Below, piece by piece: positions 1-7,983 of a DNA stretch of 64,000 nt. The notes under the pieces were generated by a model. The model ran no database searches. It was not told the DNA's origin and worked only from the letters and a program-made list of their open reading frames with translations. Position 1 is the first letter of the stretch. Each line of letters starts with the position of its first letter. Source of the DNA: Pedococcus aerophilus (GTDB lineage: Bacteria; Actinomycetota; Actinomycetes; Actinomycetales; Dermatophilaceae); NCBI RefSeq assembly GCF_039532215.1, contig NZ_BAAARN010000001.1, positions 1,099,029-1,163,028 of the forward strand, read 5' to 3'. The position numbers and the translations under genes were made by a program.

Positions 1-686
1 CGGGCGGCCTCACGGATCTGCTTGGTGTGCGGACGCGCCACCGGGCGGTAGCCCGGCAGGTCGAACTTCGGCGGCCAGCTGAAGGTGGTGCGGGCCTGAA
101 GTGCGTCCTTGGAGATGTCGACGAGCACCGGTCCGGGTCGGCCCGTCGAGGCGATGTGGAAGGCCTCGGCGATGACGCGCGGGATCTGCGACGCGTCGGT
201 GACGAGGTAGTTGTGCTTGGTGATCGGCATCGTGATGCCGCGGATGTCGGCCTCCTGGAAGGCGTCCGTGCCGATCGAGGCCGAGCTCACCTGGCCGGTG
301 ATGGCGACGATCGGGACCGAGTCCATGTAGGCGTCGGCGATGGCGGTGACGAGGTTCGTGGCACCGGGCCCGGAGGTGGCCATGCAGACCCCGACCTTGC
401 CGGTGGCGCTGGCGTACCCCTCGGCCGCGTGGCCGGCGCCCTGCTCGTGACGCACGAGGATGTGGCGCACCTTGACCGAGTCGAGCAGCGGGTCGTAGGC
501 GGGGAGGATCGCCCCGCCCGGGATGCCGAACACCGTGTCGACGTCCATGGCCTCGAGGGAGAGCACGAGGCTCTGCGCCCCGGTGACCTCGGTGGGCTGC
601 TTCGCCCGGGCCTCCTGCTGCGCCTGCTGGGCCTTCTGGGCCACCTGGGACGGGCTCGGGGCCGGCGTCGTCCTCGTGTCGCTCAC
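1..686 (-). CDS. ilvB: Acetolactate synthase large subunit, N-terminal part (runs off the window)
   Basis: Thiamine-diphosphate enzyme of isoleucine/valine/leucine synthesis that condenses pyruvate with pyruvate or 2-oxobutyrate. About 228 residues are visible, starting from a GTG. The first 35 residues are a Gln/Ala-rich extension. Then come the ThDP-binding N-terminal domain with the catalytic-glutamate segment [15 protein letters not shown], the [12 protein letters not shown] loop, and the [12 protein letters not shown] and [10 protein letters not shown] stretches typical of acetohydroxyacid synthase. The C-terminal two thirds lie beyond base 1. The upstream leader encodes a short Ile/Leu/Val peptide followed by a terminator hairpin, so expression is probably set by ribosome-mediated attenuation. 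The small subunit ilvN and ilvC would be expected further left. ilvD is nearby on the same strand but separated by a protease gene. Confidence 0.96.
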   Translation of the reverse strand, partial: MSDTRTTPAPSPSQVAQKAQQAQQEARAKQPTEVTGAQSLVLSLEAMDVDTVFGIPGGAILPAYDPLLDSVKVRHILVRHEQGAGHAAEGYASATGKVGVCMATSGPGATNLVTAIADAYMDSVPIVAITGQVSSASIGTDAFQEADIRGITMPITKHNYLVTDASQIPRVIAEAFHIASTGRPGPVLVDISKDALQARTTFSWPPKFDLPGYRPVARPHTKQIREAA

Positions 687-734
687 GTCTCTACCGCTTT
701 CGGTTGCGTATCTCGCTCAACTGGATCTGCTCAC

Positions 735-772
735 AAAAAAACCCTCCAGTCCCGGTGCGGGACAACGGAGGG
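735..772 (-). terminator. ilvB attenuator: intrinsic terminator in the leader
   Basis: On the minus strand a GC-rich hairpin (CCCTCC...GTCCC, loop GCACC, GGGAC...GGAGGG) is followed directly by seven T residues. It lies about 50 nt before the ilvB start codon and about 35 nt after the leader peptide stop. This is the best formed Rho-independent terminator in the window. Together with the leader peptide it fits transcription attenuation controlled by branched-chain aminoacyl-tRNA supply. A second complementarity (AGCGCG near 804-809 with CGCGCT near 774-779) could form the upstream pause or antiterminator stem. Confidence 0.85.
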
Positions 773-807
773 CAGCGCGCTGGCTCTGATCGGTCAGTGC
801 CGGCGCG

Positions 808-834
808 CTAGGGAAGTACGAGAATTCGTGCCAC
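808..834 (-). CDS. Branched-chain amino acid leader peptide MARILVLP
   Basis: Eight codons from GTG to TAG encode M-A-R-I-L-V-L-P, with four consecutive Ile-Leu-Val-Leu codons. A purine-rich GGGGGAGAG lies 6-8 nt upstream of the GTG. Ribosome stalling at the Ile/Leu/Val run would decide whether the downstream hairpin forms. The layout resembles the short peptides with an ILVL core known upstream of ilv/leu operons in Streptomyces and relatives. The call rests on codon content, the ribosome site and the terminator that follows. The peptide is too short for any other test. Confidence 0.8.
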   Translation of the reverse strand: MARILVLP

Positions 835-840
835 ACGTGC

Positions 841-870
841 ACTCTCCCCCCGCCGCCCCGGCAGTGTCAA
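841..870 (-). promoter_or_regulatory. Candidate ilvB promoter
   Basis: TTGACA (865-870 on the minus strand) is a perfect -35 hexamer. Eighteen bases later GAGAGT (841-846) matches only the second and last position of a TAnnnT -10 box. The leader peptide GTG begins 6 nt after it, so the leader transcript might itself be leaderless. Confidence 0.4.
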
Positions 871-887
871 CGAGCGAGACGACCGGT

Positions 888-933
888 CTCGCGATCCGGA
901 CCTGTCGTCTCAGTCACAGGTCCGGATCGCGAG
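888..933. terminator. Perfect 18-bp hairpin between the metalloprotease gene and ilvB leader
   Basis: Arms 888-905 and 916-933 are exact reverse complements, with a 10-nt loop. The hairpin lies 40 bp past the metalloprotease stop codon and just before the ilvB promoter. There is no T tract on either strand. It most likely ends the upstream transcript or blocks read-through into the regulated ilvB leader. Confidence 0.6.
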
Positions 934-972
934 CGATCACGTCAGCCGGTCACCCCGGCGCGTGGCCGGCGG

Positions 973-1860
973 TCAGTCGCGGTAGCGCGTCCAGGCAGAG
1001 GACATCCGATCAGCCTGACCACTGGTGAACGAGGTCATGCAGGCGTCCGAGGCGTAGGACATGAAGTTGGCACGGCAGGCCCCACTGGTGTCGGTGTGCG
1101 CCAGCGCCCCGATCCAGTGCCCGACCTCGTGGACCAGCACGTCACCGGTCGAGTTGCGGGAGGTGCCGTCGCCGGCCGTCCCCCGGATGGCTCCGCGGTC
1201 GTACCAGACGCCGTCCACGTTCGGGTGAGCCTTCGCGTACTGCGGGAACGTCGACTTGCCGATCAGCCCGTTGCCCTGCGGTCCGTCGACCCCGTCACCG
1301 ACGAGGTCTGCAACGTACACGTTGAGGGTCGCCGCCCCACCGTCGTGGTGGTTGCGCATCAGCGACTTCGTGCGCTCGCTGACGTAGGTGGCACCGTTGC
1401 CGGCGGTGGTGTTGTCGAGGTTCACGCGACGACTGTCGACGGCGATGTTCTTGTAGCCACCGAGAACGAAGTCGAAGCGCGTGGCGACGCCGCCCTGGCC
1501 GCCGCTGTACGAGTGGTTGAGCCACTTGGTCTGGTTGAGCGCCTGCTCGTAGGTGAGCTTGCCCTTGCCGGTCTGCCGGTCATAGAAGACCTTGTAGTAG
1601 ACCTTGATGTCGACGCCCACGGCGCGTTCGGCTGCCGCTCGCGCCGATGGGTCGGCCGCCAGCTCACGCGTCACCTGGGCGACGCCAGCGTCAAAGCCCG
1701 GGTCCTCGTCGTGGATGCCCCCGACGTCCGTGCTGGCCTCCGCGACCGCGGACAGCGGTGCTGTCGTCGTGGACGCCTGGGCCGAAGCCAGGGCTCCGAT
1801 CGGAGCGACGACAGCGGCGGCCCCCGCCGCTGCCAGCAGTGCCTTCATGCGAGTGTTCAT
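973..1860 (-). CDS. Secreted zinc metalloprotease, M43 (pappalysin)-like
   Basis: Predicted exported endopeptidase of 295 residues. The start was placed at the ATG (1860) behind GGGGGA; it opens a clear Sec signal peptide (MNTRMKALLAAAGAAAVVAP..., cleavage after an ALASA-type site near residue 22). The mature part contains the zinc site HEVGHWIGALAHT (about residue 245) and a downstream NFMSYAS segment matching the Met-turn of M43 metzincins. Cysteines flanking the Met-turn (GACRANFMSYASDAC) probably form a disulfide. The usual motif is HExxHxxGxxH; here one extra residue stands before the third histidine. The gene stands alone between ilvD and the ilvB leader, and no inhibitor or propeptide gene is adjacent. 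Confidence 0.8.
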   Translation of the reverse strand: MNTRMKALLAAAGAAAVVAPIGALASAQASTTTAPLSAVAEASTDVGGIHDEDPGFDAGVAQVTRELAADPSARAAAERAVGVDIKVYYKVFYDRQTGKGKLTYEQALNQTKWLNHSYSGGQGGVATRFDFVLGGYKNIAVDSRRVNLDNTTAGNGATYVSERTKSLMRNHHDGGAATLNVYVADLVGDGVDGPQGNGLIGKSTFPQYAKAHPNVDGVWYDRGAIRGTAGDGTSRNSTGDVLVHEVGHWIGALAHTDTSGACRANFMSYASDACMTSFTSGQADRMSSAWTRYRD

Positions 1861-1994
1861 TGGTTCCCCCTTGTCCACCCCCGCACGGCGCGGGGGTCGG
1901 GGCGAACGTAGGACGGCCAGAGCCACGGTGGAATGGGGAGCACTCCCCACCCACCTAGGCGCCCATACCCACACCACACGGGCATTCCGGTCGC

Positions 1995-2021
1995 GCTCCG
2001 GGCCGACGGACGGCCCGGAGC
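1995..2021. terminator. GC-rich hairpin downstream of ilvD
   Basis: Ten-base perfect arms (GCTCCGGGCC / GGCCCGGAGC) with a 7-nt loop, starting 17 bp after the ilvD stop codon. There is no U tract, so this may be a hairpin that stabilises or weakly terminates the ilvD transcript. Confidence 0.5.
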
Positions 2022-2037
2022 CACCAGAATCAGGGCA

Positions 2038-3753
2038 TCAGCCGCAGACGGCACCGCCGCTCGCGCTGCCGACGAGCTTGCGGTACTTGGCCAGCACGCC
2101 ACGCGGGTACTTGGCCGGCGGCGGCTCGAAACCCTCGGCGCGGCGGGCCAGCTCGTCCTCCGCGACGTGCACGTCGAGCCGTCCGTTGGCGACGTCGAGG
2201 GTGATCGAGTCGCCGTCGCGGACGAACGCGATGGGACCGCCGTCGACCGCCTCGGGGGCGACGTGGCCGACGCACAGGCCCGTGGTGCCACCGGAGAAGC
2301 GTCCGTCCGTGAGCAGCAGGACGTCCTTGCCGAGGCCGGCGCCCTTGATGGCCCCCGTGACGGCGAGCATCTCGCGCATGCCGGGACCGCCCTTGGGACC
2401 CTCGTAGCGGATGACGACGACGTCCCCGGCCTTGAGCGTCCCCTGCTCGACCGCGTCCATCGCGGCCCGCTCCCCGTCGAAGACGCGGGCGGTGCCCTCG
2501 AATACGTCGGAGTCGAACCCGGCGGACTTCACGACGGCGCCCTCGGGGGCGAGCGATCCCTTGAGGATGGTGATCCCACCGGTCTTGTGGATCGGCTCCT
2601 TCATGGCGCGGACGACCTTGCCGTCGACGTCCGGGGGCGCGATGTCGGCGAGGTTCTCGGCCATCGTCCTGCCCGTCACCGTGAGGCAGTCACCGTGCAG
2701 GAGACCGGCGTCGAGCAGCGCCCGCATGACGACCGGCACTCCCCCGACCCGGTCGATGTCGGTCATGACGAACTGTCCGAACGGCTTCACGTCGGCCAGG
2801 TGCGGGACCTTCGACCCGATGCGCTCGAAGTCGTCGAGGGTCAGGTCGACCTCCGCCTCGTTGGCGATGGCGAGGAGGTGCAGGACCGCGTTCGTCGAGC
2901 CACCGAAGGCCATGACGACGGCGATGGCGTTCTCGAACGCCTCCTTGGTCATGATGTCGCGCGCGGTGATGCCGCGGCGCAGGAGCTCGACGACGGCCTC
3001 ACCGGACTTGCGGGCGAACCCGTCCCGGCGGCGGTCGGTGGCCGGCGGTGCCGCGGAACCCGGCAGCGACATACCCATCGCCTCGGCGACGGAGGCCATC
3101 GTGTTCGCGGTGTACATGCCGCCACAGGCACCCTCACCCGGGCAGATGGCGCGCTCGATCGCGTCGACGTCCGCCCGCGACATCAGGCCGGCGGCGCAGG
3201 CACCGACGGCCTCGAAGGCGTCGATGATCGTGACGGTCTTCTCCGAGCCGTCGGAGAGCTTGGCGATTCCCGGGAGGATCGAGCCGGCGTAGAGGAACAC
3301 CGAGCTCAGGTCGAGGCGGGCCGCGGCCATGAGCATGCCGGGCAGCGACTTGTCGCAACCGGCGAGCAGGACCGAGCCGTCGAGCCGCTCCGCGTTCATC
3401 ACCGTCTCCACCGAGTCGGCGATGATCTCCCGGCTGACGAGCGAGAAGTGCATCCCCTCGTGACCCATCGAGATGCCGTCGCTGACGGAGATCGTGCCGA
3501 ACTCCAGCGGGTAGCCACCGGCCGAGTGCACCCCGTCCTTGACGGCCTTGGCGAGCCGGTCGAGCGACAGGTTGCAGGGGGTGATCTCGTTCCAGGAGCT
3601 GGCCACCCCGATCTGCGGCTTGACCCAGTCGTCATCGCCCATCCCCACCGCGCGGAGCATCCCGCGGGCCGCGGTCTTCTCGATGCCGTCGGTGACGTCG
3701 CGGCTGCGCGGCTTGATGTCGACGCCGTTGGTGGTGGGCTCGGTGGTCGTCAT
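2038..3753 (-). CDS. ilvD: Dihydroxy-acid dehydratase
   Basis: 571 residues, full length for the IlvD/Edd family. It dehydrates 2,3-dihydroxy-3-methylbutanoate and its ethyl homologue to the 2-oxo acids, the third step of isoleucine and valine synthesis. The iron-sulfur cluster ligands are visible as [11 protein letters not shown] and [16 protein letters not shown]. The C-terminal swivel domain carries [15 protein letters not shown] and ends near [13 protein letters not shown]. The ATG at 3753 is preceded by TAGACT with a 6-nt gap and no ribosome site, pointing to a leaderless mRNA. It is transcribed alone, unlike its frequent place beside ilvBNC. Confidence 0.98.
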   Translation of the reverse strand: MTTTEPTTNGVDIKPRSRDVTDGIEKTAARGMLRAVGMGDDDWVKPQIGVASSWNEITPCNLSLDRLAKAVKDGVHSAGGYPLEFGTISVSDGISMGHEGMHFSLVSREIIADSVETVMNAERLDGSVLLAGCDKSLPGMLMAAARLDLSSVFLYAGSILPGIAKLSDGSEKTVTIIDAFEAVGACAAGLMSRADVDAIERAICPGEGACGGMYTANTMASVAEAMGMSLPGSAAPPATDRRRDGFARKSGEAVVELLRRGITARDIMTKEAFENAIAVVMAFGGSTNAVLHLLAIANEAEVDLTLDDFERIGSKVPHLADVKPFGQFVMTDIDRVGGVPVVMRALLDAGLLHGDCLTVTGRTMAENLADIAPPDVDGKVVRAMKEPIHKTGGITILKGSLAPEGAVVKSAGFDSDVFEGTARVFDGERAAMDAVEQGTLKAGDVVVIRYEGPKGGPGMREMLAVTGAIKGAGLGKDVLLLTDGRFSGGTTGLCVGHVAPEAVDGGPIAFVRDGDSITLDVANGRLDVHVAEDELARRAEGFEPPPAKYPRGVLAKYRKLVGSASGGAVCG

Positions 3754-3759
3754 GGTCGC

Positions 3760-3765
3760 AGTCTA
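3760..3765 (-). promoter_or_regulatory. Leaderless -10 element for ilvD
   Basis: TAGACT on the minus strand, six bases before the ilvD ATG; no convincing -35. Confidence 0.55.
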
Positions 3766-3862
3766 GGACCGCGGTCCAGCACGTGGGACGTGGGTCTCAG
3801 GTGCCGGATCACCTTCCCGCACAGCAGGTATGCCGCGCCGCGGGGTGCGTCCGCGCCATACG

Positions 3863-4387
3863 TCATCCCCGCGCGACGTGGCACCGGTCGAGCTCGGCGG
3901 TCCCGAAGCCCAGGCCCGACCAGGGACCGGCGTACCGCAGCACCGCCACCGTCGAGGTCGGGAAGCCGGCCGCGAGGCAGTCGTGCGCCTGCAGCGAGCC
4001 GTTGCCTTCGGCAAGCCCGCTCGCGAGCGCCGCCATGGTCGGGTTGTGGCCGACGACGAGGACCACCTGGGCCTCGCCCGCGGACTCGCGCACGACGCGC
4101 AGGACCGACTCGGAGCCACCTGCGTAGACGGTGTCGTCGTACTCGACGGTCTCGCCGCAGGCACCGCCCTCCTCCGCCGCCTCCCAGGTCTGGCGCGTGC
4201 GGACCGAGGTGGAGCACAGGACCAGCTCGGGGCCCAGGCCGTGCTCGTGCAGCCAGGCCCCCGCCGTGCGGGCGTCGCGGCGGCCCCGGTCGGTGAGCTC
4301 GCGGTCGTGGTCGGGCTTGCCGAACCCCTCCTCCGCCTTCGCGTGACGGAACAGGATCAGGACCTTGTCATCGCTGGCCAGGGTCAT
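3863..4387 (-). CDS. SixA-like histidine phosphatase
   Basis: 174 residues of the histidine phosphatase superfamily. The phospho-acceptor motif is FRHAKAE near the N terminus, the second catalytic histidine is in VVGHNPTM, and GRRDARTAG corresponds to the conserved region after the first motif. Length and motifs fit phosphohistidine phosphatase SixA rather than phosphoglycerate mutase. Its substrate here is unknown. The ATG at 4387 was preferred over an upstream TTG because the family begins just before the RHxK segment; CATGCT six bases upstream is a near-match to the leaderless -10 pattern. It lies 109 bp upstream of ilvD in the same direction, with no obvious functional link. Confidence 0.85.
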   Translation of the reverse strand: MTLASDDKVLILFRHAKAEEGFGKPDHDRELTDRGRRDARTAGAWLHEHGLGPELVLCSTSVRTRQTWEAAEEGGACGETVEYDDTVYAGGSESVLRVVRESAGEAQVVLVVGHNPTMAALASGLAEGNGSLQAHDCLAAGFPTSTVAVLRYAGPWSGLGFGTAELDRCHVARG

Positions 4388-4513
4388 ACCCCGAGCATGG
4401 CCCTGTCGGGGCCGTTCAGCCAGTCTTGACAACCGCGCCGGGGACGGAGAAACCGCGACGACCAGGACTCCCGCCGGGTGGTCCGGCTGCTCGCGTCCCG
4501 CGCCCGGGCCTGC

Positions 4514-6577
4514 CTAGATCGCGAGCTCGGGCTTGATGCGCAGGGCCGACCACCGACCGGCCCTGTGCGCCGCCCAGGTGGCCACGGCGAAGGCTGCGAC
4601 GAACCACGCGAGCAGGACCGCGAGGTCCAGGGCGAGGGGCGCGAGCGATCCCCCGTACATGAGTCGACGCACGCCGTCGACGGCGTAGCTCATCGGCAGC
4701 ACGTGGTGCAGCGGGTGCAACGGCTCGGGCAGGGTCTGCCACGGGAACGTCCCGCCGGCACTGACCAGCTGCACCACCATGAGCACCAGCCCGAGGAACT
4801 TGCCCGGCGCACCGAACCGCGCTGCGAGGGCGTGCAGCACCATGACGAACGTGGCCGACACGGCGACCAGATACCCGATCAAGGCGAGGGGTCGCGCCAC
4901 GTCGATGCCGACACCCCGGGTGACGATCGCGAAGACGAGGACTGCCTGCACCAGCCCGAGCAGAGCCGGTGCCAGCCATCCACCCAGGGCCGTGCGCCAG
5001 CTCGGTTGCCCTGTCGCGAGGGCCCTCGACGAGAGGGGCTTGAGCAGGAGGAAGAGGACGTAGGCGCCGATCCACAGCGACAGGCTGAGGAAGAACGGAG
5101 CGAGACCGGCGCCGTAGCTGGCGGCGGAGGCGAGTGAGTTCGCCTGCACGCCAACAGGATTGCCGAGCGTCTGCGCCACGGCCTTGCGCTGGTCCGCACT
5201 CGGGTCAGGGATTGACTTCAGGCCCTTGGCCAGCCCGTCACGCAGGGACGCGGCCCCGGTCGAGAGCTGGTCGAGTCCGTCTGCGAGCTTGTTCGCACCG
5301 GTCCCGAGCCGGCTCGCACCGGACAGCGCCTGCTCCTGTCCGGCGACCAGCTTCGTGGCGCCTGCAGCCAGCGCCCGGTTGCCGCTCGCGAGGTCATCGG
5401 CCCCCGTGGAGAGTGTGGCGCTCCCGGTGGCCGCCCGGTGGATGCCGGTCTGCAGCGGACCTGCCGCCGCCGCCAGCCGGTCCGCACCGGTCGCGACCTG
5501 TGCGGCCCCGCTCGAGAGCCGGTCGAGTTGACCCGACGCGGTCTGGACGCGGGCGTTCGCATCCTCGATCGGACCACTGGCCCGCGTGGCGGCCGCGAGG
5601 ACCTGCTGCACCTGGTCGTCGGTGAAGCCCGCTTCCCGCAACCTGTCGGCGAGGTCGCCCTGGGCCGAGGTGAGGGTGCTGGCGAGGTCCTTGGAGGCTG
5701 CAGCCACCTGCCTTCCGGCTTCAGCCACCCGGGCGTTGCCGTCGGCCACCTGTTGGGCGCCCTCGGCGAGCCTGCGCGTGTCGGCCGGGAGGGTGCTGGT
5801 GCGGCTGTCGAGGGTGGCCAACCCCGACCCCAGGGCGCCTGCCCCGGTCGCGAGGCGCTCCGCCCCGGACGCCGCCTCGGTCGCCCCCGACGACAGCTCC
5901 CGCGTTCCACCGAGGAGCTTCTCCTGCCCGGCTCGCAGACTGCCGGCCCCGGTGGCGAGCTCACGCGCGCCCCTGTCGGCGTCCGCGAGGCCGGACGCAA
6001 GTGTGCCGGCACCGTCGACGGCGTCGGCAACCTTGCCGTGAATCGTCGTGAACCCGGTGAGCAGCTGGTTGGCCGCGGTCGAGCTCACCTGCGACGCAAC
6101 ACTTTTCGTGACCTGGGCGGCCACCTGGTTGGCGATGGTCCGGGCGAGGTAGTTGTTGGCGTCGTTCGTCACGACCTGGAGCTTCGCCTGACGGGGCGTG
6201 AACTCTGCGCTCGAGGCGAGATCGGCCGAGAACTCCTTCGGGACGATGACCGCGAAGTCGTACTCCCCGCCCTCGACGCCGGTCCTCGCCGCGGCCTGCG
6301 TGACACGGTGCCAGTCGAAGCTCCGTGAGTCGACCAGGGAGGTGGCGACCTGGTCGCCGACCTCGAGGCGCTCGCCGTTGGCGAGGGTCGTGCCGGCGTC
6401 CTCGACGACGACTGCGGCGGGGACGCGGTCGAGGTTCCCGTAGGGATCCTTGTTGGCGTAGAGGTAGAGGCCGCCATAGAGCGTCGGCACGAGGACGAGG
6501 GTCGCGAGGGCCGCCCTCGGCAGCCGACCCGCGGTGACCCGGCGCAGCTCGGTGAGCGCCAGGCGCAGCGCGGTCAT
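4514..6577 (-). CDS. YhgE/Pip family membrane protein
   Basis: 687-residue inner-membrane protein. One N-terminal membrane segment (about residues 20-42, PRAALATLVLVPTLYGGLYL) precedes a long extracytoplasmic region, and five or six C-terminal segments resemble the ABC-2 permease fold. The extracytoplasmic part is full of short heptad-like repeats of the type GAxxLxxG and ATGAxxLxxG (about residues 190-440), the signature of YhgE/Pip proteins; phage-infection protein and ESX-associated exporters share it. Its start overlaps the stop of the upstream nucleotide-binding-like gene by 4 bp (ATGA), so the two are co-translated. The pair probably forms an efflux or envelope complex repressed by the divergent TetR protein. 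Substrate unknown. Confidence 0.85.
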   Translation of the reverse strand: MTALRLALTELRRVTAGRLPRAALATLVLVPTLYGGLYLYANKDPYGNLDRVPAAVVVEDAGTTLANGERLEVGDQVATSLVDSRSFDWHRVTQAAARTGVEGGEYDFAVIVPKEFSADLASSAEFTPRQAKLQVVTNDANNYLARTIANQVAAQVTKSVASQVSSTAANQLLTGFTTIHGKVADAVDGAGTLASGLADADRGARELATGAGSLRAGQEKLLGGTRELSSGATEAASGAERLATGAGALGSGLATLDSRTSTLPADTRRLAEGAQQVADGNARVAEAGRQVAAASKDLASTLTSAQGDLADRLREAGFTDDQVQQVLAAATRASGPIEDANARVQTASGQLDRLSSGAAQVATGADRLAAAAGPLQTGIHRAATGSATLSTGADDLASGNRALAAGATKLVAGQEQALSGASRLGTGANKLADGLDQLSTGAASLRDGLAKGLKSIPDPSADQRKAVAQTLGNPVGVQANSLASAASYGAGLAPFFLSLSLWIGAYVLFLLLKPLSSRALATGQPSWRTALGGWLAPALLGLVQAVLVFAIVTRGVGIDVARPLALIGYLVAVSATFVMVLHALAARFGAPGKFLGLVLMVVQLVSAGGTFPWQTLPEPLHPLHHVLPMSYAVDGVRRLMYGGSLAPLALDLAVLLAWFVAAFAVATWAAHRAGRWSALRIKPELAI

Positions 6578-7191
6578 CGAGACACCCCCAGCTCGTAGGT
6601 GGCCGGTACTGCCAGCTGTCGCGCCGTCGCGTGCGTGACCTGCACGACCACGGTCAGTCCGTCGGCAGCCAGCCGCTGCGCCGCGCCATACCAGTCGTTC
6701 GGGTCTCCACCGAAGCGGTCGGGAGCCGCCACGACCAGCACGCGGGTGGCGGCTCGGGAGGCAGCGGCGTGCATGAGCAGGACCGTGCGCACGGAGGGCA
6801 GGAGCGCCTCGAACCGCGCGCCCGCCTCTTCGACCCCGTGTCCGCCGAGGAAGGCCCGGGTCGCGGCGCGACCCGCGGGCCGTCCGGCGAGCGCAAGCTG
6901 TTCGGCCACTGCGGCGCGGACCGAGACGGCGTCCTCGGGCGCAGTGACGCCGGGGACGTCGACGAGGGCCACGTGTCGTCGGCGCAACGTCTCGTCCTCG
7001 TCAGCATCGAGGGTGACGGTCCCGCTGGACAGCGGCACCCTCCCTCCGAGAGCGAGCGCGAGTGCTACGTGGCCGTAGCCGGGGTCTCCGGCGATCACGG
7101 TCACGTTGCGAGGTCGGGCGTGCACGTCCGTGGGGAGCAGCAGTGGGGCGTGCAGCCCGGCGACCCCCACGCGATCCGCAATGAGTTCCAT
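6574..7191 (-). CDS. Degenerate ABC-type ATPase-like partner of YhgE/Pip protein
   Basis: 205 residues. The overall layout resembles an ABC nucleotide-binding domain: an N-terminal strand, a GDPGYGHVALALALGG loop at the Walker A position, SGTVTLDAD, a helical middle and a final VLVVAAPDRF stretch where Walker B would be. The Walker A lysine is replaced by histidine (GYGH instead of GxGK), and no LSGGQ signature is visible, so ATP hydrolysis is doubtful. The ATG at 7191 was chosen because AGAAGG lies about 9 nt upstream and the family begins with MELIADRVGV. It is the first gene of the two-gene operon and overlaps the YhgE gene by 4 bp. It could be a structural or regulatory subunit. Confidence 0.6.
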   Translation of the reverse strand: MELIADRVGVAGLHAPLLLPTDVHARPRNVTVIAGDPGYGHVALALALGGRVPLSSGTVTLDADEDETLRRRHVALVDVPGVTAPEDAVSVRAAVAEQLALAGRPAGRAATRAFLGGHGVEEAGARFEALLPSVRTVLLMHAAASRAATRVLVVAAPDRFGGDPNDWYGAAQRLAADGLTVVVQVTHATARQLAVPATYELGVSR

Positions 7192-7230
7192 GCGTCCAGC
7201 CTTCTCCTGCCGCGGGGCCACGGCGTTTCG

Positions 7231-7261
7231 ATACATGTATGTATTCGATACAGAAGTGTAT
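7231..7261. promoter_or_regulatory. Two tandem operators ATACA-N4-TGTAT for the TetR regulator
   Basis: Two 14-bp palindromes, ATACATGTATGTAT (7231-7244) and ATACAGAAGTGTAT (7248-7261), are spaced 17 bp centre to centre in the divergent promoter region. They cover the -10 hexamer of the tetR gene (TATTCT, 7259-7264) and lie about 40 bp upstream of the divergent operon. Tandem identical sites of this size are typical for a TetR dimer pair controlling itself and its neighbour. Confidence 0.75.
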
Positions 7262-7271
7262 TCTTGCGGCC

Positions 7272-7946
7272 ATGCCCGTCGCCACCCCCGGGGCCGTGAG
7301 CCCCGACACGTCGCCCCCGCGCCGCACCGCCCGCCGGGAGGCCACCCGCGCCCGCCTGCTCGCCGCCGCCGAGACCGTGTTCGCCGAACGCGGGTTCCAC
7401 GGCTCCAGCGTCGAGGACCTCTGCGATCGCGCCGAGTTCACCCGCGGGGCGTTCTACTCCAACTTCGGCTCCAAGGACGAGCTCGTCCTCGAGCTGTATG
7501 CCGCTCACGCGGCCGCGCTGCGCCGCCGGATCGCCGAGGTGGCCGAGGAGCCCGGACTCTCGCTCGAGGAGGTGCTCGACCGGGTGTTCGACGTCTGGAC
7601 CGCCGAGCCCGAGGCCCGACGTCGGTGGCACCTGCTCACCAGCGAGTTCGCCCTGCACGCGCTGCGGGACGACGACGCGCGACGTGCCTGGGCAGCGGCC
7701 CAGGAGGCCATCCGGGAGGAGCTCACCCAGCTGGTCGACCGGATCGCCGCGGCCCGGGGGCTGCGGACGTCGGTCCCCACGGCTGACCTGGTCCGCGTGA
7801 TCAGCACCGTCTTCCAGGGAGGTCTGGGCCAGCACCTGCTGGACCCCACGCACGTCCAGGCGGGTTCGCTCGAGCGCACCTTCGTGCCCCTGCTCGTCCG
7901 GGCGGCCACCGACGTCGACGAGGCGCCGGAGGTGTCGTCGAGCTGA
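7272..7946 (+). CDS. TetR family transcriptional regulator (YhgE operon)
   Basis: 224 residues. The N-terminal helix-turn-helix reads [19 protein letters not shown] ... [17 protein letters not shown], the standard TetR DNA-binding region, with a C-terminal ligand-binding helical domain. An ATG at 7239 is in frame but lies inside the operator, so ATG 7272 was taken. TATTCT ends seven bases before it and there is no ribosome site, which fits a leaderless mRNA. It is transcribed divergently from the YhgE/Pip pair, with two operators between them; autoregulation and repression of the pair are inferred. The ligand is unknown. Confidence 0.88.
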   Translation: MPVATPGAVSPDTSPPRRTARREATRARLLAAAETVFAERGFHGSSVEDLCDRAEFTRGAFYSNFGSKDELVLELYAAHAAALRRRIAEVAEEPGLSLEEVLDRVFDVWTAEPEARRRWHLLTSEFALHALRDDDARRAWAAAQEAIREELTQLVDRIAAARGLRTSVPTADLVRVISTVFQGGLGQHLLDPTHVQAGSLERTFVPLLVRAATDVDEAPEVSSS

Positions 7947-7970
7947 ACCGGGGCCGACGAGGGCGACCGC

Positions 7971-7976
7971 TACCCT
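7971..7976 (+). promoter_or_regulatory. Leaderless -10 element for the Cds1-like gene
   Basis: TACCCT seven bases before the ATG at 7984; no ribosome site in the interval. Confidence 0.5.
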
Positions 7977-7983
7977 CGCCCCC

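Noticed and set aside
4514-7191. Standard two-component ABC exporter
   Set aside because: The ATPase-like partner lacks the Walker A lysine and signature motif, and the membrane protein is YhgE/Pip-type with long repeats.
7239-7271. Upstream ATG for the TetR gene at 7239
   Set aside because: It lies inside the first operator and upstream of the -10 hexamer, so it would not be on the mRNA; ATG 7272 fits better.
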